DNA of 64,000 nt from Mycobacterium sp. UM_CSW (GCF_000455205.1 NZ_AUWQ01000022.1:62001-126000), one strand, 5' to 3'; shown: positions 44,479 through 53,098, numbered from the stretch's first letter. Made by a program: numbers and translations. The notes: generated from the letters alone by a model not told the origin.

Positions 44479-45063
44479 CTACCAGATCATTGGCGCGAAG
44501 AATTTTTGGGCAAATTGCCGGGCGGCTGCAGGATCGTCGGCGTCAAGGATCGCCGACGGGCTGTTCATCAGAGAAGTGGTGAGGCGGATCATCAACTCGA
44601 CGACGATCCGCAGGTCAGCGGGAGGCATTTTCGCGCCGGCATTAATCGCTTGCGCCACAGCGAGTTCGACGGCTCGGTCCAGCACTGCGGACATACCCGG
44701 ACCGAAGAATCCCAGCAGCGCGGCCAAGGTGTCGGGCTCGGCGACCATCAGTTGGTGAAGCACGGGATTGGAGGTGGTTTCTCGGACCGCGATACAGAAC
44801 ACTTCGACGACTAGCTGCTTGGCTGTCATCCCGGTCGTATGGTGCTGGAGTTCGGCGAAGATTGATTCGGTCAGTCGGCCGACGACTGCGTACAGCAACT
44901 CTTCTTTGGTAGGAAAACGGCGGTAGAGCGTGCTGCGGCTGACGTTGGCTCGGCGCGCGACGGCATTAAGATTTGATCGGCGCACCCCGACACGACCGAA
45001 TTCCTCGGTAGCAGCGGCGAGAATGGCCTCCTCTTGCTCCTGCGGACTTGCCGTTGTCCGCAA
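44479..45063 (-). CDS. TetR/AcrR family transcriptional regulator (C)
   Basis: This is a ~194-residue TetR regulator: EEAILAAATEEFGRVGVRRSNLNAVARRANVSRSTLYRRFPTKEELLYAV is a standard N-terminal DNA-binding domain, followed by the helical ligand domain. It is not closely related to the regulators at 40136 and 47928. The start is uncertain. TTG at 45063 is the first common start, but the strong AGGAGG lies 17 bases before it and fits better with CTG at 45075 (5 bases), which is in frame just after a TAG. It lies 275 bp from the 3-beta-HSD-like gene and may control the copy-2 membrane-protein operon. Confidence 0.85.
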   Translation of the reverse strand: MRTTASPQEQEEAILAAATEEFGRVGVRRSNLNAVARRANVSRSTLYRRFPTKEELLYAVVGRLTESIFAELQHHTTGMTAKQLVVEVFCIAVRETTSNPVLHQLMVAEPDTLAALLGFFGPGMSAVLDRAVELAVAQAINAGAKMPPADLRIVVELMIRLTTSLMNSPSAILDADDPAAARQFAQKFFAPMIW

Positions 45064-45338
45064 CTGTCGGGCCAGAATTGCCTCCTATCGTGCCAACGCA
45101 ATTACCAGACGTCGAGATCTTAGCGAACGGCCTTGGCATTGCCGGGCTGCCGCGGCTTGCGCCGTGGCGTCGACACGACCGGCCGGACTACGGCAGCGGT
45201 AAGTGCCAGTGTAATTTTGGCAGCCAGGTACGGCCGCGGATAACGCACGAGGTCGACCCGCTTTGGCCGTCGATGCAGTGGCCTGGGATACGCCGCCGCA
45301 CCGTCTGCTCCGGCGCAAGCGCCACTGTCACAATACCG

Positions 45339-46394
45339 TTAGCCCGCTTGATGTTTCATCGTCTTGAACATATCGGTGTAGTAAAGGAGACTGCTGGCAA
45401 GGCCCTGTTCTCGGGTGAACATTGGTTCATAGCCCAGATCGCGGCGGGCTTTATCGATCGAGTAATAGTTGTCGACGCAAAGCCGCGTCACTATTTGAGG
45501 TTCCAGCGGGGGCGCGGTCACGCCAAGCCGGAAATGCAACCACTGCCACCACGTCATCACCGCGCGAACCAGTCCGCCCGGCACACGCAGCCGGGGCCAA
45601 TGCTGCCCGCATGCTTCGACGACCGGGCGCGCGAACTCGAAGACATTGACTGGCTCGCCATCGGTGATGAAATACGCCTGCCCAGATGCCCGGCCATTTG
45701 GACCGAGCTGATTGGCGGCCAGGATTTCAGCGTGCACCAAGTTCCCAATGTAGGTGTAATCCATGACAGTTTTGCGGCTGCCGATCAAAGCGCGAACTTG
45801 CCCGGAGGCGACCGCTTCGAGGAGTTTGCGGAACATCGTCTGGTCGCCGGGCCCCCAGATCCCGCTGGGACGCACTGCGCAGGTAAGCAGGCCTCCAGAA
45901 CCATTGTGCTGCAGTACCAATCGCTCGGCGACAACCTTGGTCTCGGTGTACAGGTCAGCGAAACGCGTGGTGTATGGCAAACTTTCGTTACCTCCCACGA
46001 TGGGCTCGTCTCCCATTACCACAGTGTTACTCGAGGTGTACACGAGTCGGCTGACTCCCGCGTCGCGCGCATGACTGACCAATGATTGGGTTGCTTCGAC
46101 GTTGACTGCGAAGCTGTGTTCCCGGTACTGCGATGTGGCCGCCCTGCCGCCGAGCAGGCAGATGACCGCGGCCGTGTGAAACACCGTGTCGATCCCGTCG
46201 ACAACCTCAGCGACTACGCGCGGATCGCAGATGTCGCCGATCGCGACCTCGATCCGCGAGTCGGCATCGGGGTTGCGCGTCAGGTCCAGCGAGCGGACCT
46301 GGTGGCCTTGGGCAAGAAGCTCCAAGATCAAGTTCCGGCCCACAAAGCCCGAACCTCCGGTCACCAAGACTCGGCCTAGTCCTGCATCGCCCAC
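45339..46394 (-). CDS. NAD-dependent epimerase/dehydratase, 3-beta-hydroxysteroid dehydrogenase type
   Basis: This is a 351-residue extended SDR. The N-terminal motif is VLVTGGSGFVGRN, the catalytic threonine/serine region is LVYTSSNTVV, the Y149-x3-K153 pair lies in YTETK, and the family segment RPSGIWGPGD follows. The GDxCDP and FHTAA elements and the late DYTYIGNLVHAEILAA match 3-beta-HSD/NSDHL-like enzymes, which oxidise a 3-beta-hydroxyl on sterols or comparable ring or isoprenoid alcohols with NAD+. It lies 39 bp downstream of membrane protein copy 2 on the same strand and is probably its operon partner. Confidence 0.85.
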   Translation of the reverse strand: MGDAGLGRVLVTGGSGFVGRNLILELLAQGHQVRSLDLTRNPDADSRIEVAIGDICDPRVVAEVVDGIDTVFHTAAVICLLGGRAATSQYREHSFAVNVEATQSLVSHARDAGVSRLVYTSSNTVVMGDEPIVGGNESLPYTTRFADLYTETKVVAERLVLQHNGSGGLLTCAVRPSGIWGPGDQTMFRKLLEAVASGQVRALIGSRKTVMDYTYIGNLVHAEILAANQLGPNGRASGQAYFITDGEPVNVFEFARPVVEACGQHWPRLRVPGGLVRAVMTWWQWLHFRLGVTAPPLEPQIVTRLCVDNYYSIDKARRDLGYEPMFTREQGLASSLLYYTDMFKTMKHQAG

Positions 46395-46433
46395 TTTATT
46401 GCGACTCCGTGCGCCCCGCGATCGGTTATCGGA

Positions 46434-47228
46434 CTACACCGCGTGCTGCAGTTCCGCGCCAGGTTGCACATCCTGGTGGATCGATCGCGGCATTGACTTA
46501 TACAGGTAGTCAATCTGTTTGATCATGAACGGGATCGTGATCAGCGGAGCGAAGACCCACCAGATGTTCATAAAGATGAACTTGAACATGAATCCCTCCC
46601 AGAAACCTTGTTCGAGATTACGGAAACCTGCTCGGGTTTCGGAGACGTAGTAGATCGTGACCACCGCCAACATCATCGAACACGCGACGATCCCGACGAA
46701 CAGGCCTTTGATGCGCTTCATGGTGTCGCCTGTGTGTTTGGCGCGTAGGAGATAGAACCAGGCGGTGAACAAGGCCAAGCCTCCGATCACGGCCACGACT
46801 TCCATGCCGTATAAGCCAGCGTCGCTGGTCAGGTAGCGAGTATCAGCGGCGCCGTAACCCCACCACAGCCACACCCAGCGGTCCTGAGGTCCCGCGCCAT
46901 GCATGACACCGGTGAGGTCGCCGATGAGCCACGGTGTTTCCCAGGTGATTTGGCTGCTGGCTGTTACCGGGAACCACACCATGGTGAATTCCGCGGCCCG
47001 CTCGGTCCAGGTCCCGTTCTCACCCGGCGCGTCCCGCCACGCCGTAAACAACGGCACCAGCAGCGGGATGTAGATCAGTGCGCCCCAGATCTCGTAGGTG
47101 GGTTCGGGAGGCATGAGGCCAAAACCCACGCCGAAGAAAGGGATCCCGGTGACCAGGCAACCCAGTACAAACATGGCGACATACACCCGCTTGCGGCCGG
47201 CGGCTACGGGCCGGTTGAAGTTTTGCAC
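46434..47228 (-). CDS. Multi-pass membrane protein resembling emopamil-binding (EXPERA) family, copy 2
   Basis: This 264-residue membrane protein shares with copies 1 and 3 the basic N-terminus (AAGRKRVYV), T-W-E-T-P-W-L-I-G-D, D-T-R-Y-L-T-S-D, a following Glu in YGMEVV, E-T-R-A-G-F with GFW, and W-x-F-A-P. It is the most divergent of the three: the loop before D-x-R-Y is G-Y-G-A-A, and the end is shorter. The start is GTG 47228 with CAAGGAAG upstream. It forms a probable operon with the 3-beta-HSD-like gene at 45339. The upstream DNA has GAACGTTC at 47272-47279 instead of the family-3 operator. Confidence 0.75.
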   Translation of the reverse strand: MQNFNRPVAAGRKRVYVAMFVLGCLVTGIPFFGVGFGLMPPEPTYEIWGALIYIPLLVPLFTAWRDAPGENGTWTERAAEFTMVWFPVTASSQITWETPWLIGDLTGVMHGAGPQDRWVWLWWGYGAADTRYLTSDAGLYGMEVVAVIGGLALFTAWFYLLRAKHTGDTMKRIKGLFVGIVACSMMLAVVTIYYVSETRAGFRNLEQGFWEGFMFKFIFMNIWWVFAPLITIPFMIKQIDYLYKSMPRSIHQDVQPGAELQHAV

Positions 47229-47927
47229 GGTAACCCGGCTTCCTTGGGAGACTTTGACACAAAGAACATTAGAACGTTCAACATATCAACTGCCGGATGA
47301 TGGGTACAAGGGGTGCGCCACCTCGGGCCGTGCCGACCCAGCGGGCCTTAAAGCTAGCGCGCAAAGCTTCGAGCGGACGCCGTCCAGACCGTTCCGTCCC
47401 CGCAGCGTCATCAGATGCACCTCGGCGTCCGTTGACATGGTTCACGCTCTCGAAAACTGGGCTCAGACATCACCCACTCGTGGCGTGTCCAGTCAGATTC
47501 GCCTCGCGAGAGCGTCAGGCAACTAGAGCAATTACACGAGCCGTTGGCCGGCGACGCCGCTGTGAATCACCCTGTTCGCCTCCGCGCGCAGATGATGAGC
47601 CCGGCGATATCTCCGGCCTGCAGACGTGGATGCCAACAGGCACAGACGATTTCGAGACGATTGAATACCTGGTCGGCACAGCCCTGTGCATCGACGCCAG
47701 AGGCGTTCGCTGACCGACGATTGCCATGATCTGCGCGGGTCACCTCCCCTGAACCCGTCGCTGGCACGAACGTGCCTGCGCTTCTCATTGTTTGCGCGAC
47801 GTCGCGCTTGCGTATTCATTTCAGTCTGAATGCACGAGTCCTCCAATACAACGCGCCCGAATAAAGTTCTTTGCATCGTTGGTTGGTCGCCGGAGGTCCC
47901 GCCCGGCGTATTACGTCAGCGTTCTGT
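47229..47927. other. Intergenic region, no gene recognised
   Basis: About 700 bp lie between membrane protein copy 2 (start 47228) and the end of the TetR gene at 47928. Open frames on both strands do not resemble known proteins. The left end must hold the copy-2 promoter; GAACGTTC (47272-47279) lies there. A perfect 5-1-5 palindrome, TTCAG-T-CTGAA, is at 47820-47830. Confidence 0.45.
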
Positions 47928-48587
47928 TCAATCGCGAAGCGGCGTCGTATCCGTCGCACGTGGCACAACCAGTAGTCGGCGCAGGTAGTCCTGAAGCTCA
48001 TCGGCGATCTGCGACGGGGATCGTTGCACCCCGCTATTCACCCAGTCGGTCAGCCACACCTGCAGCGCCGAGACCGCCAGTCCTGCCACGATCTGCGGCC
48101 GGAGGTGTCGGAGTTCGCCAGACGCCGCGGCAGCCTCCGCCTCGCGCACCATCACCGCAATCCCGACCCGCCACGCGTCACGCTGGCCACCGCGGGCCGC
48201 CTCGGTCGCCGTGGCCCAACTCCAATTTTCTTTGACATTGAGACGCAGGAAGTTTGGATGCTGAGCGAAAAAATCGACCTGTGCCCGCGCGCCGACGATG
48301 ATCCGCTCTAACGGAGACTGGACCCCGACGGTCGCCGCGCGGGCGAGGCCGACCAACTCGTTCGTCCTTTGCTCGACCAGAGCATTCCAAATCTCGTCTT
48401 TGCCCGCGAAGTTTTTGTACAACGTTGCCAGAGACACGTCAGCGGTCGCCGCGATCGTGGCGACTCTGGTCTCCGCAAAACCCGTGCGAGCGAATTCATA
48501 CTCCGCGGCGGTCAGGATCTGCTGTCTGTACATCTCGCGACGAGCGCCGCGGATTCCCGGCAGCGCGTCCGACCTGCGATTCGGCAT
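47928..48587 (-). CDS. TetR/AcrR family regulator (B), paralogue of the one at 40136
   Basis: This is a 219-residue TetR protein: RQQILTAAEYEFARTGFAETRVATIAATADVSLATLYKNFAGKDEIWNAL, followed by a ligand domain sharing HPNFLRLNVKENWSWATAT and RGGQRDAW with the regulator at 40136. It is divergent from membrane protein copy 3 across 375 bp that hold a family-3 operator at 48876. This mirrors the TetR-operator-membrane protein layout at 40136-41924. It probably represses copy 3; the inducing ligand is unknown. Confidence 0.88.
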   Translation of the reverse strand: MPNRRSDALPGIRGARREMYRQQILTAAEYEFARTGFAETRVATIAATADVSLATLYKNFAGKDEIWNALVEQRTNELVGLARAATVGVQSPLERIIVGARAQVDFFAQHPNFLRLNVKENWSWATATEAARGGQRDAWRVGIAVMVREAEAAAASGELRHLRPQIVAGLAVSALQVWLTDWVNSGVQRSPSQIADELQDYLRRLLVVPRATDTTPLRD

Positions 48588-48962
48588 GCGTGCCCCTGTG
48601 TCCTTTCACGCGTATTGCAAGAGTTGATGCTATCACGGTTATATTGAATGAAATCGCAGTTCTGCTACCTACCCGAGGTAGGGCACGCGGCGCTGCCGCC
48701 GACCACGGGTTGCAGCGCTCGGTCTGGTGGCCCCGTCGCAGCTTGCGCATACTCCGCAGCTTCAAGGCTTGCAGGCAAGGCCATTTCAAGCACCAATTCG
48801 TTGCTATAACGGCGAGCGCGCTGAGGCTGGTCGAAAGGAACGAACGCCGCCGGAAGGGATTGACACAGGAGAGTTGCAGAATTACGGTTCTGCTTTGAGG
48901 CATTCAGGCGGCGGAGTCGGCTGGTTGCCCGACGTCACTCGTTGGAATGAAAGGACACTTCA
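48588..48962. promoter_or_regulatory. Divergent promoter region of TetR B and membrane protein copy 3
   Basis: This 375-bp region holds no recognised gene. It contains two perfect inverted repeats: CCTACC-CGA-GGTAGG at 48668-48682 and the family-3 site at 48876-48893. An AT-rich stretch near 48630-48660 may be the TetR B promoter. Confidence 0.5.
48876..48893. promoter_or_regulatory. Operator-like inverted repeat (family 3, site 2): GCAGAA-N6-TTCTGC
   Basis: Perfect 6-bp arms around 6 bases, 69 bp before membrane protein copy 3. The core CAGAA-N6-TTCTG is the same as in the large inverted repeat before copy 1, and the distance to the gene is similar. Confidence 0.65.
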
Positions 48963-49781
48963 GTGTCGGTGCAGCAACTCACAGAGCAGCATGACTTCAC
49001 TCGGCCGTGGGCGAAGGAGCGAAAGCGCGTCTATATCTGGTGCGCGATTGTCATGACGATCGCGTTCCCCGGGGCTATCGTCGCGGCGGGACTCGGGATT
49101 ATTCCCATGGTTCGTGCGACGGGTGTCATCGCCTGCTCAGTGTTCACGATTCCGATGATGATCGTCTTCGTCACGGCCTGGCGTGATGCGCCGGGGGAGA
49201 ATCGTACGTTGCTCGAACGAGCCAACGAGTTCCAGACGATCTGGTTCTTTGCGGCCGCCGCTGGTAGTGAGATCACTTGGGAGACACCTTGGCTCATCGG
49301 TGACCTCATGGGATGGATGCATCTGACGCCGAAGGACACCTGGGGTTTCGCCTGGTGGTACTACGGCGACGTGGACCAGCGCTACCTCACCAGCGATGGA
49401 GGCCTGTGGGGATTGGAACTGGCGGTGGTCGCCTTGGCCGTCATTCTCCTGGTGCAGTGGTTTCGGCTTCGCAGTGCGGCGACGCACGACCCTAAGCGCA
49501 TCAATGCGCTGTGGTGGGCATTCTTTGCGATGGCCGGGATGTTGAGCCTCTTCGCCACTTACTTCCTCATGGAGGTCCGCCACGGGTTCAGCGACTTTAA
49601 ACTTGGCTTCTGGGAGATCACGGTAATCCTCGGTTTTGAGAACCTTCCTTGGCTCATCGCGCCGGTGATCAGCCTGCCGTTCGTGGCCAAGCAGCTGACC
49701 TACCTCATTCGGTCCGCCCCGGCAGCGACCGGCACCCCGCTCCGCAGCGGCGCCGTATCTTCCTCCGCCGCGGGCCTATAA
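48963..49781 (+). CDS. Multi-pass membrane protein resembling emopamil-binding (EXPERA) family, copy 3
   Basis: This is a 272-residue membrane protein, most similar to copy 1 (EQHDFTRPWAKERKRVY against EHHDFTKPWAQNRRRVY; VDQRYLTSDGGLWGLE; VQWFRLRSA-THDPKRI). The conserved polar residues are kept: SEITWETPWLIGD, D-Q-R-Y-L-T-S-D, E-V-R-H-G-F, GFWEITVI and LPWLIAPVISLPF. About six membrane segments are expected. The start is GTG 48963 with AAAGGA. The VOC protein gene follows 194 bp later on the same strand. Function as a double-bond isomerase or lipid-binding protein is inferred from the EXPERA-like pattern only. Confidence 0.75.
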   Translation: MSVQQLTEQHDFTRPWAKERKRVYIWCAIVMTIAFPGAIVAAGLGIIPMVRATGVIACSVFTIPMMIVFVTAWRDAPGENRTLLERANEFQTIWFFAAAAGSEITWETPWLIGDLMGWMHLTPKDTWGFAWWYYGDVDQRYLTSDGGLWGLELAVVALAVILLVQWFRLRSAATHDPKRINALWWAFFAMAGMLSLFATYFLMEVRHGFSDFKLGFWEITVILGFENLPWLIAPVISLPFVAKQLTYLIRSAPAATGTPLRSGAVSSSAAGL

Positions 49782-49975
49782 CGGGGTTCCGCTCGATCGC
49801 CGACAGATGCGGGTGCCGGCGCTGGAACCGCAGGCGCGGCGTGCGACATCAATCGTCGCAGCGCACGAAACCACGTTGAGCGTGGCCTAGCGGGGGGACT
49901 GGGCGTGCCAGGAAGCGGGTGATATCTTGCGGCGTCTGCTCACGACGCGCAAAACGAACACTAGGAGGGGAGGTC

Positions 49976-50821
49976 ATGGGATTCGCCGGCCTCGACGAGA
50001 ATGTATTGCCGCCTTTGGAATGTCTTCGGATGAACCACATCAACATCGTCGTTGAGGAGTTCGACGCGGCGGTCATGCACTTCCAGCGGGTGTTCGGCGC
50101 GCAGTTGGTGTTGGATCTGCCGCAACCGGAATGGCATGCGTGCCTGCTGGATATCGGCGACGTGTTGTTCGAGGTGTTCTCGCCCCCACAGTTCCTGCTC
50201 AACGCCCGGTACGGTCCTCATTACGTGGGTATCGAATACCAAACCGGAATGGATGCGGCTCGCCGCGCTGTCACCATGCGCAACATCCGGCTCGTCCGCG
50301 ATATCGGCCACGCGATCCACACCCATCCCGCGGACACGTTGGGTATCGCGTGGGAGTTCTTCGACGGAGACTTCCGGGTAATGCCGAACCTGAAGTGGCT
50401 CGAACCGCTGCACTCGCCGGAGCGCTGGCGTGCACATCCGATCGGCTACACAGGCTTGAGGCGCTTGAGTGTGGCGGTCCACGACTGCGACCGGGCGGCT
50501 CAGTTCCTGGCCGATTTTTTCGGCGCAATGATCGTTTACAAAGAATCACGGAAATCATTGAGCGCCACGATTATTGGGATGTTACTGGCGGATACCACCA
50601 TCGAGCTGATCTCGCCGACCGGCGAGGGCGCGATCAGCGAACACTTGCACCGTTACGGTGACGGCATCCGCTCAACTGTGTTCGAGGTTGCCGATCTGGA
50701 ACGAACTCATGCGCACTTCAAGGCGATTGGTATCGATTTGGTGGACGGTGACGGGCCGTCGACTCTGGCGATAGAACCGCGCGACAACCTTGGGGTGATG
50801 ATGGAGTTCTGTGCGTCGTAG
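49976..50821 (+). CDS. VOC (glyoxalase/dioxygenase-fold) family protein with two modules
   Basis: This is a 281-residue two-module VOC protein: MNHINIVVEEFDAAVMHFQRVFGAQLVL (module 1) and LRRLSVAVHDCDRAAQFLADFFGAMIVY (module 2, from ~residue 160), ending LGVMMEFCAS. Its organisation mirrors the protein at 814-1707, including the linker with WRAHP after an E-P (here LEPLHSPERWRAHPIGYTG). ATG 49976 follows TAGGAGGGGAGG, an excellent ribosome site, and was chosen over an upstream in-frame start. It ends convergent to the IclR gene with 25 bp between. Confidence 0.82.
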   Translation: MGFAGLDENVLPPLECLRMNHINIVVEEFDAAVMHFQRVFGAQLVLDLPQPEWHACLLDIGDVLFEVFSPPQFLLNARYGPHYVGIEYQTGMDAARRAVTMRNIRLVRDIGHAIHTHPADTLGIAWEFFDGDFRVMPNLKWLEPLHSPERWRAHPIGYTGLRRLSVAVHDCDRAAQFLADFFGAMIVYKESRKSLSATIIGMLLADTTIELISPTGEGAISEHLHRYGDGIRSTVFEVADLERTHAHFKAIGIDLVDGDGPSTLAIEPRDNLGVMMEFCAS

Positions 50822-50846
50822 CCGGCAGCAGACTAAAGTTCTCGAG

Positions 50847-51722
50847 CTAATTGGGCGCACGCCCGCCGATCGTCGTCGTAATCCGCTGACACGTGTGGAT
50901 GAGCGGGCGCAGGTAGTGTTCCACCTCCGAGATGTCGATCGGCACCGGGTTAAACGTCAGTAGCAGCGCCAGCACCGGCTTGGCGTCGGCGCCGAAGATA
51001 GGCACCGTTATCGCACTCAGGGTGCCGGTGCGTGGTCCTCGACCGTATCCGCGCCGTTGTAGCAGTTCGAACAGTCGGTCGCCGCCCGGTTCGTCCTCAG
51101 AAGCCGAAGTTTGAATGAGTTCGGTCGCTAACGGAGTCTGCTCAGCTGGATCGGCCCACAGAAAGCGGTATCGGTCGCGCCGAATCTCGGCCAGCAGCGC
51201 GTGCATTCGTGTTCGTTCCGTGGTGTCGAGGGCGCGTTGCGGGCGATTGAGCCATTCGTCGATGGTGGCGTCCGATTCCCATGCGATGAACTCTGCACCG
51301 ATCGGCGGTACGGCGGCCAATCGGTAGCCGACCGGGGTGAATGCGGCGATCGGACCGTCGGTGTCGCGGCGGGCGAGTACGACCGTGTCCGGGCCGACGA
51401 GTGCGCGCGCAACGCAGGAAACGTGGAGCTGGTGGCGAAGTCGCGACATCTCGGGTTCGGCGAACTCCAACACGCGGTAGGAGTCGAACGCGCTCGCCAC
51501 ACCCCAGGTGACCAGAGTGGGCCCGAGCGCATACCGTTTGGTTCCCGGATGACGCACCAGCACACCGGCTTTCACTAATTCTGCCAGCATCGAGTGGCAG
51601 GTGGACAAGTTAAATCTCAGCTGTCCGGCGATCTCCGAAATCGAAAGCGTCTCGCCGCGAAGACCTGCGAGCAGATTGACCACCTGTACCGCCCGGTCAA
51701 CCGCCGGCGCTGCTCGTGACAT
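50847..51722 (-). CDS. IclR family transcriptional regulator
   Basis: This is a 291-residue IclR regulator. The N-terminal winged helix is VDRAVQVVNLLAGLRGETLSISEIAGQLRFNLSTCHSMLAELVKAGVLVR, and the C-terminal GAF-like effector domain ends LLLTFNPVPIDISEVEHYLRPLIHTCQRI. The start is ATG 51722 with GAAAGG; longer in-frame starts lie in the promoter. It is divergent from an amidohydrolase at 51853, and an inverted repeat (51773-51788) sits between the two, the usual geometry for IclR control of a divergent catabolic gene. Confidence 0.9.
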   Translation of the reverse strand: MSRAAPAVDRAVQVVNLLAGLRGETLSISEIAGQLRFNLSTCHSMLAELVKAGVLVRHPGTKRYALGPTLVTWGVASAFDSYRVLEFAEPEMSRLRHQLHVSCVARALVGPDTVVLARRDTDGPIAAFTPVGYRLAAVPPIGAEFIAWESDATIDEWLNRPQRALDTTERTRMHALLAEIRRDRYRFLWADPAEQTPLATELIQTSASEDEPGGDRLFELLQRRGYGRGPRTGTLSAITVPIFGADAKPVLALLLTFNPVPIDISEVEHYLRPLIHTCQRITTTIGGRAPN

Positions 51723-51772
51723 CGCGGGCCTTTCGTGTGCAGTGGCAAGCAAAATAACGTCCCGCAACAAAC

Positions 51773-51788
51773 TTTTGCAATAGCAAAA
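51773..51788. promoter_or_regulatory. Operator-like inverted repeat TTTTGC-N4-GCAAAA (IclR candidate)
   Basis: Perfect 6-bp arms around AATA, between the IclR start (51722) and the amidohydrolase start (51853). A further GCAAAA half-site lies about 35 bp to the left, in the IclR-proximal part. Confidence 0.55.
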
Positions 51789-51852
51789 CGTTCATTGACA
51801 CTGCAAAGGTCGGTTCCTACGTTTGGCTCACCAGCCCAGAACAGGAGCGCCC

Positions 51853-53094
51853 ATGATCATCGATGCTGACGCCCACGTCTGCGAGCCGCCAGACACCTGG
51901 CTGTCCCGCATGTCGACGAAGTGGGGCGAACTTGTCCCGCGGATCAAACGAAACGAGGAAAACGACTCCGACATGTGGTACATCGCCGACCACGCCGTCA
52001 ACAGCCTTGCGCTGACGGTGATGTACAACAGCGCCGACGATGACGAGCCGCATCGCCGCAAGGACGACTTCCCTGCCTGCCCGCGCTACATCGAGGAGGT
52101 GCACCCCTCGTCGTGGGATCCCAGCGCGCGCGCCAAAGTGATGGACAACTACGGCATTACCGCGGCCGCACTGTATCCCAATCTTGGCTTGACGTCACCC
52201 GACCGCTACCAGACGATTCCCGGTGCCTCCCTGGAGTTTCAACTCGAATTGATCGCGGCCTTCAACGACTTCGTGTTGAGCTGGAAGCAGCGCGAACCGG
52301 GCAGGTTCATTCCACTTGCTGTGATTCCGTACTGGGACCTCGAAGGCTGCGTAAAGGAGATCGAGCGGTGCGCCGAGCTCGGGCACAAAGGTTTCGTCAT
52401 GAGCGGCACGCCGGAGTATCACGATTCCCCCGTCCTGGCCAGTCGCCATTGGGACCCACTGTGGTCGGCCATCAATGCCACAAACCTGCCGATCGCATTC
52501 CATGCCGGCACGTCGACGAATCTCAAGGAGTTCTCCGAGCAGATGGCTCGGGAGCGTGAGGGCGGCGACAACAACGTGCTGATCCCGGGAGGAAACAACG
52601 TCACCGCGATCACGGGCGTTCTTAAGACGTTCCTCGACAACATCCAGGCGACCGGCAACTTGATCATGTCCGGTGTGCCGACCCGCTATCCGGATCTGAA
52701 GTTCGCGATTGTCGAGAGCGGTTCGGGCTGGGTGCCGTTCCTGCTGGAATCCCTCGATGTGCACTTTCTGCGGTATCGGCCTTGGGAGACAAGGCCTAGC
52801 CTGCGACGCGACGACTTGCCCAGCGACATCTTCCGCCGCCAGATTTACGTCAACACCTGGTATGAACGGCTGCGGCCGGACGACCTCGCTCTCCTGCCCA
52901 TCGACAACGTCATGTTCGAGTCGGACTACCCGCACCCCACCTGTCTCATGGGCGACGAGGTCAGCGACTCGGTCACTGACAAATTGAGCGCGCTGTCCGA
53001 CGAGGATCGAGAAAAGGTCAGCTGGCGCAATGCCATGCGCTGCTTCAGCCTGACGCCCGACGATCTGCCGGTGACAGCTACGGCAACGGTCTAG
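51853..53094 (+). CDS. Amidohydrolase-2 family metal-dependent hydrolase
   Basis: This is a 413-residue TIM-barrel amidohydrolase: IIDADAHVCEPPDTWLSRM (D-A-H-V-x-E-P type N-terminal motif), IAFHAGTSTNL with the barrel histidine, and FESDYPHPTCL with the metal aspartate. It resembles the enzymes at 33353 and 34459 but lies outside that operon under a divergent IclR regulator. ATG 51853 follows AACAGGAGCG and was preferred to the in-frame start 10 codons upstream. The reaction may be hydrolysis or non-oxidative decarboxylation of a ring-cleavage or aromatic product; the sequence does not decide. Confidence 0.87.
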   Translation: MIIDADAHVCEPPDTWLSRMSTKWGELVPRIKRNEENDSDMWYIADHAVNSLALTVMYNSADDDEPHRRKDDFPACPRYIEEVHPSSWDPSARAKVMDNYGITAAALYPNLGLTSPDRYQTIPGASLEFQLELIAAFNDFVLSWKQREPGRFIPLAVIPYWDLEGCVKEIERCAELGHKGFVMSGTPEYHDSPVLASRHWDPLWSAINATNLPIAFHAGTSTNLKEFSEQMAREREGGDNNVLIPGGNNVTAITGVLKTFLDNIQATGNLIMSGVPTRYPDLKFAIVESGSGWVPFLLESLDVHFLRYRPWETRPSLRRDDLPSDIFRRQIYVNTWYERLRPDDLALLPIDNVMFESDYPHPTCLMGDEVSDSVTDKLSALSDEDREKVSWRNAMRCFSLTPDDLPVTATATV

Positions 53095-53098
53095 CTTT

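Noticed and set aside
47272-47279. GAACGTTC as a KstR operator before membrane protein copy 2
   Set aside because: The KstR consensus has two bases between AAC and GTT; here there are none, so it does not fit.
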